Below are positions 52,097-63,140 of a stretch of 64,000 bases of DNA, piece by piece (positions within the stretch are counted from its first letter, which is position 1; every line of letters starts with the position of its first letter). The position numbers were made by a program, and so were the translations under genes. The stretch comes from Megascapheus bottae (Eukaryota > Chordata > Mammalia > Rodentia > Geomyidae), in contig JANJXV010000013.1 in NCBI GenBank assembly GCA_024803745.1, positions 14,009,501 through 14,073,500 of the forward strand, in the 5' to 3' direction. The notes below the pieces were generated by a model. That model worked only from the letters and a program-made list of their open reading frames with translations. It did not search any database and had not been told where the DNA came from.

Positions 52097-52345
52097 GGAG
52101 CCAGTTGCTGGTAGCTAATACCTGTAATCCTGTAACCAAGAGGCTGGGCTGAAATCAGAGGATCCGGGTTTGAAGTAAGCTGGGGCAGGAAAGTCTGTGA
52201 GAACACTCTTATCTTCAATAAACTACTCAGAAAAAGCCAGAAGTAGCACTCTGGCTCTTGAGCTCTAGCCTTGAGTACAAAATGGCTCAGAGACAGTGCC
52301 CAGGCTCTGAGTTCAAGCTCCAGGACAGACCAGAACAAACAAACA
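52097..52345 (+). mobile_element. B1-Geo SINE
   Basis: gagccagttgctggtagctaat; full length, tail acaaacaaac then C-rich. Confidence 0.83.
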
Positions 52346-52371
52346 ACCCTCCCTCCCCCCCCCCCCCCGCC
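52346..52371. repeat. C-rich tract
   Basis: ccctccctc followed by a long C run and gccgc. Confidence 0.85.
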
Positions 52372-52389
52372 GCAAAAAAGAGAAGTCTT

Positions 52390-52630
52390 TAGCCAAGTAT
52401 AGTGGCTCAAACCTCTCCTCCTGGCTACAGTCAAAGCACTAAAGGTACTGTGGCATATGTGCCTGCCATAGGAAAGTTGTCAGGAAGTATAAACAGGATC
52501 ACAGCTCAGGCTAACTTGAGCATAAATCTAGATCCTATCCCAAAAAGGGCTGGTGGAATGGCCCAAGTGGTAGCATGCCTGCCTCAAAAGTGTGAGACCC
52601 TCAATTCAAACCCTAGTACTGAGCCAAAAA
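52390..52630 (+). mobile_element. B1+ID composite (B1-dID-like)
   Basis: agccaagtatagtggctcaaacc ... gatcctatcccaaaaa, then tggcccaagtggtagcatgcctgcc ... caattcaaaccctagtactg. No Geo module. Confidence 0.65.
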
Positions 52631-53264
52631 AATAAGAGCTTAAATCACTGCATCGGTGTCTCCCTCTCCAACGTAGAGAGAAAATGTGATTTTATCTGAT
52701 CTTATCCTGTTCTCCATCACAACATAAAACCATTACATGTACTAAAGGGAGCAGTGCAGTCTTTGTTTCCATGTTCTTCCTGGCTTTACCCGTGGAGGCT
52801 CCGACTCTTTCCTCCCTTTCCCTGTGTGACAGTCATTTCCTCCTCCTCCCTGAGGCAATTACACCTTGTAAGCTTATCCAGCTCTGGCGTTTCAGAAGTG
52901 GGAGTACCCCCCCACACCTGTTGGCAATGTGAGCAGGTGGCCCTAGGTTTAGCCCAAACCTGAGCCTGGCTTTTTGGACTGTGAAACTGCTCACCTGAAA
53001 CAGAGGGCATGGGGAAGACTGAAACACATCTGCCTGGGAGCAGGTTGAGCCATGACTGTCAGATGGGAGAGTGAGGCCTCCTGTTCTCCAGTGAAGATCA
53101 CGTTCCCTGAAGGTTCAGCTACTGAAAGTATACACTTCTGCCATTTCCCTTTTCTTTCGGAGGTGGGCCCAGTTTAGTCATTCATCAGTCCAAGGGGGCT
53201 CTTAAGTGATGGTGGTTTCAGTCTTGGACCTGTACCAACTGCCTTTCTTTCCACAGATGTTCAT

Positions 53265-53600
53265 TTGACCAACATTTACTTGCCATAGGCTGGGTACCAT
53301 GATTGATTCAGGGGATATCTGATCAGGAGTGATTCTTGCCTTCATGAGTCTGGGTAGCCTGTGGCAGCAATGTGATATTTGCTGTGAAGACAGGAGTTCA
53401 GGGGCTACAAGAACTCAGAAGCAGTTTTTTAGTAGTATAGGGAATGTTTCCAAGGAAATGACTCCTGGTCAGAGTCTTAAAATATCAGTGGGCTCAGCAA
53501 ATAGGGGGAGGGCTTCCCAGGCAGAAGGGATAGCATGATGACTGTGGAGGAAGAAATGCTGTGTTTGATGTGTCTGGACCACAGTCTGAGGTAGGTAGGG
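53265..53600 (+). mobile_element. L2-like (ancient LINE) 3' region
   Basis: gaccaacatttacttgccataggctgggtaccatgattgattcaggg ... ttcttgccttcatgagtct resembles the L2 3' order (aacatttattgagcacctact ... ctgccctcatggagct). Confidence 0.5.
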
Positions 53601-53709
53601 TCATAAGGGCATTGACAGGCTATCCCTCAGTTGCCCAACTCTGTTCTCTGTACATATTCTTAACGTGAATTCAAGGATAGGAGGGTGGTTAGCAATGAGG
53701 AAGGCAACT

Positions 53710-53990
53710 GCTGCTTTAGAGGAACTTTAGAGTAGCTAGGATTACAGATGTGAGCCACCGGGCCCTGCTTTTTTTTTTTTTTTTTTTGGTGCTAGTCCTA
53801 AGGCTTGATTAGTTCATCTCATAGAGTTTTCTGCCCAAACTGGATTGCAGGCATGAGCCACTGCTTTTTTTCCCGCCTGACAGTGTTAGATCAAACCCAG
53901 GGCCTTGCACATGTTAGCAAGCATTCTGAGATCCTCAGATCTCAGCCTCCTGAGTAGCTAGTATTGCAGGCATGAGCCACCACGCCTGAC
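53710..53990 (-). mobile_element. Inverted B1-Geo fragments, composite
   Basis: gagtagctaggattacagatgtgagcc (53,718-53,760), then a T18 tail and shortened second and third copies. At least two deleted elements overlap. Confidence 0.6.
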
Positions 53991-53997
53991 TCCAAAT

Positions 53998-54085
53998 CAT
54001 TTTTTTTGAGGCATGCTATCCCAGGATGGCCTCCTGCCTCAGCTTTCCAGGTGGAAATATTATACTCATGCAACACCTTACCTGG
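53998..54085 (-). mobile_element. B1-like SINE fragment
   Basis: tttttttgaggcatgctatcccaggatggcctcc. Confidence 0.5.
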
Positions 54086-54854
54086 ATTGTGAAATCAATA
54101 TTTTTTGTGTGTGAAATCAATTTTAAACATGCTTAAGTTAACATGATGGGAGATACTCAAGTTGACACTAGGCAGTTGAAAATACAGATCTTTTATTCTC
54201 CCACTGTATGTACCATGCTGCCTCCCCCAAAACAGTCTTGATTATCAATTAGATTCTTTTGGGTTTTAGTTCAGTTTTTAGAAAATAACTTTATACCAGC
54301 TCAAACTGGTTTAGAAAAAAATCTAATTTGGTTTACAGTTCAGGAAAGAAGAATAGGTTGGACTTCGTTGAGGACTAAACATATTTATTCTACTTTTGCA
54401 TTGATGGCTTGCTTAGTTCTTGTCCCCAGATGCCCCAGCTTGAGGCATTTGCTGTTCATGTGCCAAGATTGAGGTGTCCAGAATGTGCTTAGCTCCAGCA
54501 TAGGTGAATGTTCTACACATTGATCCAGGGATTTTATCTAATTAACAAAAGCCCTGCCTGGTAAATACATTTGGCTGTCTCCAGGCCTCAAGAGAGGCTG
54601 TCTGTTTATCGATTGTTGTATCATTTTGGCTGGATGGGAAGATATTAATGGTGGCATCAGAGCAACCAAAACATGGTTTCCTTAATCAGTATGTATGTAA
54701 ATGTCCTTGTGGCTTGCAGTGGATTGAAACAAAACCTTTATGCTAGACCAGGAGTCAAGGCCTGTAATTTGACTTTTATAGTTTGAGCTTCCTAAAATTA
54801 TTACAATTCTTTGCTAGAGGGTAACCCATAGGTTTTTTAAATGCTAGGGTATTG

Positions 54855-55045
54855 AAGGCATGTTATAGAAAGAGTTTTAGAATTAGAAGACCTGGATTCT
54901 ATTTTTGTCATAGTTAGTAACCGGCTATAAGACCACATTAATATGTGGTCTGCAAATAACATGGTTCACTTCACAGATGATGAAGCAGGGGTGGAGATTA
55001 CAGGAGTTGGGGTTGTTCAAGTGATTCTCCCAAATCTCCCCACTA
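54855..55045 (+). mobile_element. MIR-like fragment(s)
   Basis: gttttagaattagaagacctggattctattt fits the MIR head, followed by a decayed body. Confidence 0.45.
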
Positions 55046-55109
55046 CTTCATGAGGGAGCTGTGAAGGTGAAGTGGAAGGGAAGCTTGCCTCATTCATATA
55101 CCCCCTCTT

Positions 55110-55201
55110 ACAACAACAACAACAATAATAATAGTAATAATAATAATTCTCCACCTCCTCCTTTTCCTCCCCTTCCTCCTCTTCCTCCTCTTCCTCTTCT
55201 T
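55110..55201. repeat. (AAC)n-(AAT)n-(CCT)n tract
   Basis: aacaacaac, aataataat, then cctcctcctt units up to an inverted SINE. Confidence 0.93.
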
Positions 55202-55388
55202 TTGGCCAGTCCTGGGGCTTTAACTCAGGGCCTGAGCACTGACCTTGGGCTTTCTCAAGGCTAGTGCTCTACCACTTGAGCCACAGCACCACTTCCACCT
55301 TTTTCTGTGTATATGGTACCAAGGAATTGAATCCAGGGCTTCATGCATGCTAGGCAAGCACTCTACCAATAGGCCATGCTCTCAGCCC
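55202..55388 (-). mobile_element. IDL-Geo SINE
   Basis: Inverted full-length copy ending aggccatgctctcagccc. Confidence 0.92.
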
Positions 55389-55699
55389 TCCAATTCTTAG
55401 GAACTGGCCAAATGGAGCTGTTTCTGCCTGGGTTATTGAGAGACCTCAAGCTTTCTAAAATATCTAATCCAGACTCCTCCTGTATCCACAGCTCTGCTCA
55501 CCACCCTGCCCCTAGTCCCCACAAGCAGAGCCTTGCCATCCCAGAAATTCATTTTGTTTAGTGTTGGTTTAGTTCAAGCATATCTTACTCTTTGCTGTCT
55601 GTGAGCATTCCCAGCCTACCAGTTCTACTGTCTGTCCAGATGTTGGTCATGCTTTGTTGCCCACCTCAAGCCCCAGTTCTTCCAAAAAGCTCACACTTA

Positions 55700-55920
55700 C
55701 TAATAACTGTTGTTTATTAATATCTATCCATTCCATGGGAGGCAGACTACTAGATGCTGTGTATGTGTGATCCTTATTCCTATCCCATAGGGTTGGAGAA
55801 CATTTGCCAGATGCTTACTTATAATCCAGGTTGCCTTAGCATTCCTATCATACAGAGCTTCCCAGGTGATCAATGGTAGAGTTGTAGTTTAAACCAAGAC
55901 TCACACAGGGACCACAGTTC
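55700..55920 (-). mobile_element. Possible MIR
   Basis: gtgatccttattcctatcccatagggttgg ... gtagagttgtagtttaaaccaagactcacac follows MIR order in inverted form. Weak. Confidence 0.35.
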
Positions 55921-56689
55921 TTTGTTTTCTTATTGTGGTTCACTGTTTGTTGCTTATCAGAATTTCCACAGAATTTTAGAGCTGAGTCATCCAGTATCTT
56001 GGTTAGTAACCTTGGTTAGTGGCCTTTTTCTCTCCAGTTGCTTCATGCCTGTATCTCATCCAGGCTGAGACCTGTTACAGCAGGTTGGATGGCATCTCCT
56101 CCCACCTCCACCATAGTAAGTCACATGTGGCAGGCTGCAGGCTGGCCCACTGATTGATTGGTAGATTGAAAACCTTGTTTATTCTCCAAAGCTTGCCCAG
56201 CAGGAGAGCACAGCCCTAGGCAGCATCTGGGCAGGCAAACTGGTCTCTAGGAGTTTCCATTCATGTAGACAGGAGGCCCAGCCTGGCTGCATAAGAATCT
56301 CTGATGTTGGGCCCAGGCTTCCATCTCAATGCCCTTTTGTGTAGGGGATAGCACCCAGGCCTCCTGGGGAAAACTGTTTGACCAGCCTTTGCAGATGGAC
56401 TGTGAGCCTGGACTGGCTATAAAGCACTTAAGAAAGGCCCTTGGAATTCGTGAGGGCTCAGAATCCAGCAGGTGGGGTAGGATCCTTCTCAGGGCAGATG
56501 GGGGACAGTCAAAGCCCCTACTTGGGTCAAATAGGGTCCTAGGCACTTTTTCTCCAGCATCATTCCCTGGCCTGTCCAGCATTCTCTAAAGGTCAGCTTC
56601 CAGCCCTCTTTGGTTCTTCTGGGTAGGAGCTGCTTTCTTCCTTGAAGGATAAATAGATTTTGATTGACCATCGATTGGTTCGTTGATTG

Positions 56690-56918
56690 ATTGTGCTGGT
56701 CCTGGGGTTTAAACCTATTCAGTGCCTTACTGCTCTCATTGAGTGTTTTTACTCACGAATGGTGTTCCACCATTTGAGCTACATTTCCAGTCCAGCTTTT
56801 TTTTTTTTTTACTGGTTAATTAGAAATAGCGAGTCGAGGACTTTTTCTACCCAGACTGGCTTTGAACTGTTAACTCAGGTCTCAATATTCTAGGCTTTTA
56901 GTTACAAGTGACTGACAT
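56690..56918 (-). mobile_element. B1-Geo SINE, diverged
   Basis: tgctggtcctggggtttaaac ... gactggctttgaactg. Confidence 0.78.
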
Positions 56919-56934
56919 CTGAGTTTTTTGGAAT

Positions 56935-57510
56935 ATAACTAAAAATCAGAAAATTCACCCTTTTCAATCATATAATTAAGTGAATTTTAGTATGTTATTA
57001 AGATTGTGCAACCAGTATTGTTTTCTAACTCCAAAACAGTTCACCATACCATAAATAAAAACCTGTCCCATTCGGAGTCACTCCCTACCCTCTTCCTACC
57101 CCAGTCCCTGGTAAGTGGGAATCTACTTCCTACCCGTATGGATTTGTCCATTCTAGATATTTCCCATGAATGAAATCATACAATCTGTGGTGTTTTGTTT
57201 TGTGTCACTACTGGGGCTTGAACTCAGGGTTTGGGCACTGTCCCTTAGCTTTTTCAATCAATGATGGTGCTCTGTCAATTGAGCCACAGCTTTACTTGGG
57301 GCTTCCCCTCTCCCCCACATACAAACACTTACATACTTTTCTTCATTGGCTGGCTTCAAACTGAGATCCTCAGATCTTAGCCTGTTGAGTAGCTAGGATT
57401 ATAGATGTGACCTATTGGCATCTGGCAAGTGTCTATGTGTCCATTTTTCAAGATTCAATCTTACTATTGGGTGTTATCTGTACTTCCTGCCTTTTTATAG
57501 CTAAACAGAT
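56935..57510 (-). mobile_element. Ancient L1M 3' UTR, split by a SINE
   Basis: 56,935-57,190 reads aaattcaccc.ttt ... gattgtgcaaccagtattg ... tatggatttgtccattctagatatttc, the inverted 3' UTR of old mammalian L1M elements. It resumes after the SINE at about 57,427-57,510 (gtacttcctgcctttttatagctaaacag). Confidence 0.85.
57195..57426 (-). mobile_element. B1-Geo SINE inside L1M
   Basis: Inverted copy; middle part replaced by ctctcccccacatacaaacac. Confidence 0.82.
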
Positions 57511-57544
57511 TTTTCTGGGCAGTGGGAATAAAGTAAGTAATGGT

Positions 57545-57645
57545 ACCTCATAATGAATAGAAAAGGACTTAGTAATGAATTCTGAAGTTATACATGTGAA
57601 GCATCTGGTATAGCACTCGACACATGGTAACCTGTCATTGCTTGT
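57545..57645 (+). mobile_element. MIR-like fragment
   Basis: tacatgtgaagcatctggtatagcactcgacacatgg resembles the MIR 3' end. Confidence 0.45.
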
Positions 57646-58199
57646 TAGCGCCTTCTGGAATTCCCCTCACTTAGTCCCAGTTGTTTTTTTTTACAGCTAT
57701 TCAACTGTTTTACAACTACTCCTGTTCAAATCTTCAAATATCAGAGAGCATGCTCCAAGCTACATAAATCTGTACCTTGTGGTTACAAGTCTCCTTATCC
57801 TTATTTTCTAATGAAAGGGGGACAGCATTTTGGTGTTCTCTGAATTCCAGTGTGGCCTAGCCAAGATTGTGAGAGACAAGGCAGACATCACCTTGTTAGA
57901 GATTTTATGTGTCTATTAATACAGTCTGAGCTTGCATTAGCTTTCTTGGCAGCTGTATCACATTCCTAGAACCTGTTCAAAACTTGCAAGTCAGGCCAAC
58001 CTACTGAGAAGTAGGGCTGCTTATATTTTGAGAACTTGGATAGGATTTGTTTGCCATGCTTGTTTTAAGCCAAATGTAAAGCCACTTGAAGGCATCATTT
58101 TACAATGTGAATATGAAGATGGGGGTGGCAGTATGGAGTCTGCTCTGGAGAAGGGATGAGTTGGGCCTTTCTCATTCTGATACTAGGAAAGTCTCGATT

Positions 58200-58276
58200 T
58201 TGTGTGTGTGTTTGTGCACACATGTGCGTATACATTCATATATATGTGTACAATGTGTGTGTGTGCACATGCATGC
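58200..58276. repeat. GT-rich alternating tract
   Basis: tgtgtgtgtgt with catgcatg units; tail side of an inverted SINE. Confidence 0.85.
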
Positions 58277-58510
58277 ATTTGCCAGTACTGGGGCTTGAAC
58301 TCAGTATCTGGGCACTGTCCTTTAGCTTTTTTACTCAAGGCTGGCATTCTACCACTTGAGCCACAGCTCCACTGCTGGCTTTTTGGTGGTCAATTGGAGA
58401 TGAGTCCCATAGACTTTCCTGCCCAGGCTGGCTTTGAACTGCAATCCTCAAATCTCAGCCTTTGGTCTAGCTAGGATTTACAAGCATGAGTCACCCATTA
58501 GTTCCCAGCT
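58277..58510 (-). mobile_element. B1-Geo SINE
   Basis: Inverted full-length copy. Confidence 0.9.
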
Positions 58511-58689
58511 AGGTCTCTTCTACGGGAGAAGATTGTCAAGAGGCAGAACTAATGGGAGAGTGTCTCCATTCTGCAGATGGTTTTCTTCCCTCTTAAAGCT
58601 TTTCCTTTATCATTTTGGTCCCCAGTGCTGTCCTATGCTAATTTTGGAAAATAAGAGAGAAGTTGGATATGTGCTTTGGGAGTGGTGAG

Positions 58690-58840
58690 GTACCGTAGTA
58701 TATAGACTCTGTGGTCTCAAACTGCTACTTTCTGGTCATGTAATCTAAAGTGAGATGTGGGTTTCTTGTCTAACTCTCAGGATCAAATAAGATCATAAAT
58801 GTCAAGTGCCTGGGGCACAGCAGGCAGCTTAAGAAATGTG
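58690..58840 (+). mobile_element. MIR (ancient SINE)
   Basis: gtagtatatagactctgtggtctcaaactgc ... ctcaggatcaaataagatcataaatgtcaagtgcctggggcacag. Confidence 0.75.
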
Positions 58841-59356
58841 AGCACTTGGAACTCCATCATTTAGCCATTTTGCTAGACATAGGTCAGCATTGCTGCTCTT
58901 CTCATTGGACCTTTTCAGACATCAGAGTACCCATGATGTTTGCCATTATTTGGGTATTTCTTTGTCATATTTCCCCTGCCTCAGCTCAGACTGAGAGATC
59001 TCTATTGAGAAAGCTTCATCATCCGGTCCATCATAGTACCTTCAATATCGAGCACAAAGAATGACATAAAAAAAGGTTACTTGAATTTAGTTGATCAGTA
59101 AAGGGCAGTCTAGGGTATGGCAGCCTATGGCAGGCTAGATTACTGAAGGAGGGGCTAGATTAATAGATTGGCTTTATCTAGTCTGTTCCTTCCTGAAAAT
59201 CTCTGTGGGGTTCTCGAGTTTGGTAGTGGTGCCCCAAGTACCAGCCCAGTTTGAAACTTTGAACTACTGCAACTTGTTGATATAATGTGACAAGCTTCCT
59301 GGCAACCAGTTAGTTGTCCAGCTTCCCCTGCTGGAGTCCAGAGTCATGCTATAGGT

Positions 59357-59371
59357 CCAGTAGGTGGCGCC
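59357..59371 (+). promoter_or_regulatory. CTCF consensus motif
   Basis: ccagtaggtggcgcc matches CCASYAGRKGGCRSY at all 15 positions, plus orientation. In CLPB intron 2, outside any recognised repeat. Confidence 0.65.
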
Positions 59372-59857
59372 CATGGCCCTTTCCCACTCTTTAGTTGCCT
59401 AGACTTAGCCTCTTCACCAATCACCACTGCAGCTACTGACTCTATGGGACATGAATGTGGCACTGGGCAGATAAGGACTCCCCCTCATCTGGGCTGGATC
59501 CACCCTTCTGTGTGGCTTTGAACCAGGGCATATGTGCCTAGGGAAACATGTTTTTCCTAGTGATCCCAGATTATTAGAAGAATCCATACTTCTGCTCACC
59601 TTTCTGACATAGCTCTGCTTCCAGGAAGTAATCCCTAAGTGTTTGTACTCATAGTATCTCTCCCTTGGTCCCCCTCCTTACTTGTACTTTAGATGTTTGT
59701 CAAGTATATTACTGGCTGGTGAATGGGTTCAAGGAAAGAACTGCAGAACCCATCAAACACCCTGCTCAGAACCCTAGAGTGGTCATTAGGAAGAGTTTGC
59801 AGAATTAATAGTTTAGAAAGACAGGAAAGAAAAGGCACCTCAAAAAGTTTTATCCAA

Positions 59858-60101
59858 GCTGGGCATGGTGGCTCATGCTTACAATCCTAGCTACTCAGGA
59901 GGCTGAGATCTGAGGATCACCGTTCAAAGCCAGCCAGGGCACTCAGTCCATGAGGCTCTTTTCTCCAATTAACCACCAGAAAACTGGAAGTGGCACTGTG
60001 GCTGAAGGGATAGGGTGGTAGCCTTGAGCTGAAGAGCTCCAGGACAGCTCCCAGGCCCAGAGTTCAAGTCCCATGACCAACTCCCTCTCCCCCCCAAAAT
60101 A
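59858..60101 (+). mobile_element. B1-Geo SINE, 'gagctgaagagctc' subfamily, perfect TSD
   Basis: Flanked by aaaaagttttatccaa at 59,842-59,857 and 60,102-60,117. Shows that the 7SL-like head and Geo module moved as one unit. Confidence 0.96.
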
Positions 60102-60382
60102 AAAAAGTTTTATCCAAATTGAAATGGATTTATTCTACAAATTAGTCTTACAACAACCATAAGAAGCCTGAGGAACTGTTCTAGTGATACAAAATACCAT
60201 GCAGTGTTAGGTACTGACTGATATTGACCCTAGCTTGTGTTTGGATCATGATGGGCAAAGAATTGCTGTAAAGGGTGTCAGGAAGATAGAAGTAGCATAT
60301 TAAATAAAATTGATTTTGATAGGAGGTTGGTTTCAGGATCTCATATGGATATCAAAATACACAGAAATTAGTTTCTTTTCCT

Positions 60383-60890
60383 TTTTTTTTTTTCTTTTTT
60401 TATGCAGGTCCCGGGGCTTGAACTTAGGGTTCTGTCCCTGAGTCTTTCTGTTCAAGGCTAGCACTCTACAACTTGAGCCACAGCTCCACTCCTGGCATTC
60501 TAGTTAGTTAATTGGAGTCTTAAGAATTCTTTTTGGTGATTAATTGATGATAAAAGAATTCTTACTGGGCTGGGAGTTTGGCCTAGTGGTAGAGTGCTTG
60601 CCTAGTATGCACAAAGGCCCAGCTGGGTTCGATTCCTCGGTACCACATACATAGAAAAAAGCTGGAGTGGTGCTGAGGCTCAAGTGGTAGAGCTCTAGCC
60701 TTGAGAAAGTCCAAGGACAGTGCTCAGGCCCTGAGCTCAAGCCCAGGACTGGCAAAAAAAAAAAAAAAAAAAAAAAAAAAACAAAGAGAGAGAGAGGGAG
60801 AGAGAATTCTTACCTTCTGGCTTTGAGCAGCAGATTCCCAGATCTCAGCCGCCTAGGTAGCTAGGATTAGAGGTATGAACCACCAGTATT
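60383..60890 (-). mobile_element. B1-Geo SINE split by IDL-Geo
   Basis: Pieces at 60,383-60,565 and 60,800-60,890. A segment of about 30 bp around ttaattgga/aagaattct is duplicated before the insertion. Confidence 0.75.
60566..60799 (+). mobile_element. IDL-Geo SINE nested, long A tail
   Basis: gggctgggagtttggcctag; four extra bases (gctg) in box B area; A tail of about 28 nt then (GA)n. TSD agaattctta on both sides. Confidence 0.93.
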
Positions 60891-61060
60891 CTCTATAAAG
60901 TTTATATGTTTCTTGTATAAAGTAGCCTGGTATTTCCATAAAACACACCTTCACCATCCCAAATACTTTAAAATGATCTTTAAATTAGTTATACATAAAT
61001 GTTGTATATACATAGTTGTTACACTATGTTGTTTAAGGAATGACAACAAAAAGTCTCTGT

Positions 61061-61450
61061 AGCCAAGATTGCAGTTCAAAGCCAGCCTGGGCAGAAAAGA
61101 CCCCCGTCGGGGCCAGGAGTTTGGCCTAGTGGTAGAGTGCTTGCCTAGCATGCACGAAGACCTGGGTTCAATTCCTCAGTACCACATACATAGAAAAAAG
61201 CCAGAAGTGGTCCTGTGGCTCAAGTGGTAGAGCCCTAGCCTTGAGAAAATCCAGGGACAATGCTCAGACCCTGAGCTCAAGCCCTGGACTGAAAAAAAAA
61301 AAAAAGACCCCCATCAGAATCTTAATGTCTAATAAACTACAAAGAAAAGCCAGAAGTGACACTGTGGCTGAAGGGGTAGAGTGCCAGCCTACCTCACTAC
61401 CTCAGGTCAATGCCCAGGCCCTGAGTTCAAGCTCTAGGACTGGCAAAACA
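61061..61450 (+). mobile_element. B1-Geo SINE split by IDL-Geo
   Basis: Pieces at 61,061-61,108 and 61,305-61,450. Confidence 0.8.
61109..61304 (+). mobile_element. IDL-Geo SINE nested
   Basis: ggggccaggagtttggcctag, A14 tail. TSD aaagacccccgtc / aaagacccccatc. Confidence 0.94.
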
Positions 61451-61465
61451 AACAAAAGAGCTAGC

Positions 61466-61695
61466 TCGGCTGGGCATGGTGGTTCACACTTGCAATTCTA
61501 GCTACTCAGGAGCCTGAGATCCCGGGCACAAAAGAACCTGAGACTCTTATCTCCAGTTAACCTCTAGAAAATGGGAAGTGGGGCTTGCCTCAAGGATAAG
61601 GCTGTAGCCTTGAGCTGAAGAGCTCAAGGACAGCGCCCAGGTCCAGAGTTCAAGCCCTATGACCCCCCTACCCCTCCCCCCCCAAAAAAGAAAGA
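61466..61695 (+). mobile_element. B1-Geo SINE, 'gagctgaagagctc' subfamily
   Basis: gagctgaagagctcaaggac; deletion in the head. Possible TSD agctagctc at 61,459 and 61,697. Confidence 0.88.
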
Positions 61696-61704
61696 AAGCT
61701 AGCT

Positions 61705-61856
61705 CCTGCAAAAAATTGTCCATGAGTTTATCTCCACTTAACCACCAGAAAGTTAGAAATGGAGCTGTGGCTCAAAGTAATAGAGTACTAGTCTTGAGCA
61801 CAAAAGCTTAGGGACTGTGCCCAGGCCCTGAGTTCAAGCCCCAGTACTTGCAAAAA
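61705..61856 (+). mobile_element. B1-Geo SINE 3' half
   Basis: tccatgagtttatctccacttaaccacc then a full Geo module; tail becomes (GGA)n to 61,895. Confidence 0.82.
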
Positions 61857-62099
61857 GAAGAAGGAAGAGGAGGAGGAGGAGGACAGGAGGAAGAGTTAGG
61901 AGATGTCTTTGTATAGAGTAAATTAAAAATTTTTTTTCCTGAGTATTTTTGCAGTTGGTTGAAACTATAGAGGCAGAATGCAAGAATACAGTGTTAAGCA
62001 TTCTAAATGTAATAATCATTTGGCTCTATAAGAATAAGTTCTTGTGTAATGTTTGGGAGGAAAATATTTGATACGATTCCTCACATGGGCCAAGATGAA

Positions 62100-62141
62100 C
62101 AGAATAGGATAGATAGGATAGGATAGGATAGATAGGAAAGC
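62100..62141. repeat. (GGATA)n
   Basis: About 40 bp of ggata/gata units. Confidence 0.93.
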
Positions 62142-62234
62142 AAATGATTTGAAATATAAAGCGGATTCAAATGATGTATGAAGAATATGTATGTTACTTA
62201 GTAGCTTCTCTGTAAATTTAAGATGACTTCAAGA

Positions 62235-62459
62235 GGGCCGGGAGTTTGGCCTGGTGGTTAAAGTGCTTGCCTAGCATGCATGAATACCCGGGTTCGATTC
62301 CTTGGTGCCACATACATAGAAAAAAAGCCGGAAGTGGTGCTGAAGCTCAAGTGGTAGAGCTCTAGTCTTGAGAAAGTCCAAGGACAGTGCTCAGGCCCTG
62401 AGCTCAAGCCCAGGACTGGCAAAAACAAAACAAAACAAAACAAAAAAACAAACAAAAAA
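62235..62459 (+). mobile_element. IDL-Geo SINE, 'ttaaag' subfamily
   Basis: tggttaaagtgcttgcc and gattccttggtgccac. TSD agatgacttcaaga (62,221-62,234) / agatgatttcaaga (62,460-62,473). Tail (AAAAC)n. Confidence 0.96.
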
Positions 62460-62556
62460 AGATGATTTCAAGATAAGATTTAAAAAATGGTCATCTATGC
62501 ACTTTAATGTGTGCTCAGTTTCCATAAAGGAGATGGGACAGTGAACATTCACCCAG

Positions 62557-62775
62557 GGGCCGGCTGGGAATGTGGCCTACGGATAGAGTACTTGCCTAGC
62601 ATTCATGAAGCCCTGGGTTTGATTCCTTGGTACCACACAAACAGAAAAAGCCAGAAGTGGTGCTGTGGTTCAAGTGGTAGAGTGCTAGTCTTGAACAAAA
62701 CGTGTCCAAAGACAGTACCCAGACCTTGAGTTCAAGCCCCAGGACTGATATTTAAAAAAAAAAAAAAAAAAAAAA
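62557..62775 (+). mobile_element. IDL-Geo SINE, older subfamily, perfect TSD
   Basis: gaacattcacccag at 62,543-62,556 and 62,776-62,789. A tail of about 20 nt. Confidence 0.95.
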
Positions 62776-62969
62776 GAACATTCACCCAGCACTGGGCTTA
62801 ATTCATTTAGTCCAGAAAGTGTTTAGAGAGTTGTGATTCAGCTCCTCTTGTGTGCCTATAATAATATATATAATAACATATTATTGTAATATATGGTATA
62901 TAATTTCATACTGTATGGTACAATGTATAAATATTAATATATCAACATAAGTTAAATTATAATACGAGT

Positions 62970-63140
62970 AACTAACATTTGGAAAACATAAGTGATTTTA
63001 CGTACATTATTTCCATTAGCCATCATAGCATTCTTTTTAGGTGGGTCTGGCCTGCTCATAAGAGAGGCTGGCATGACTTGCCAGGGCCATACAACCTGTC
63101 TTTCACAGAGATGAAGGCCAGTTCTTGTCTGGATCAAAAG
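62970..63140 (-). mobile_element. MIR (ancient SINE), inverted
   Basis: ctaacatttggaaaacataagtgattttacgtacattattt ... gcatgacttgccagggccatacaacc. Confidence 0.7.
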
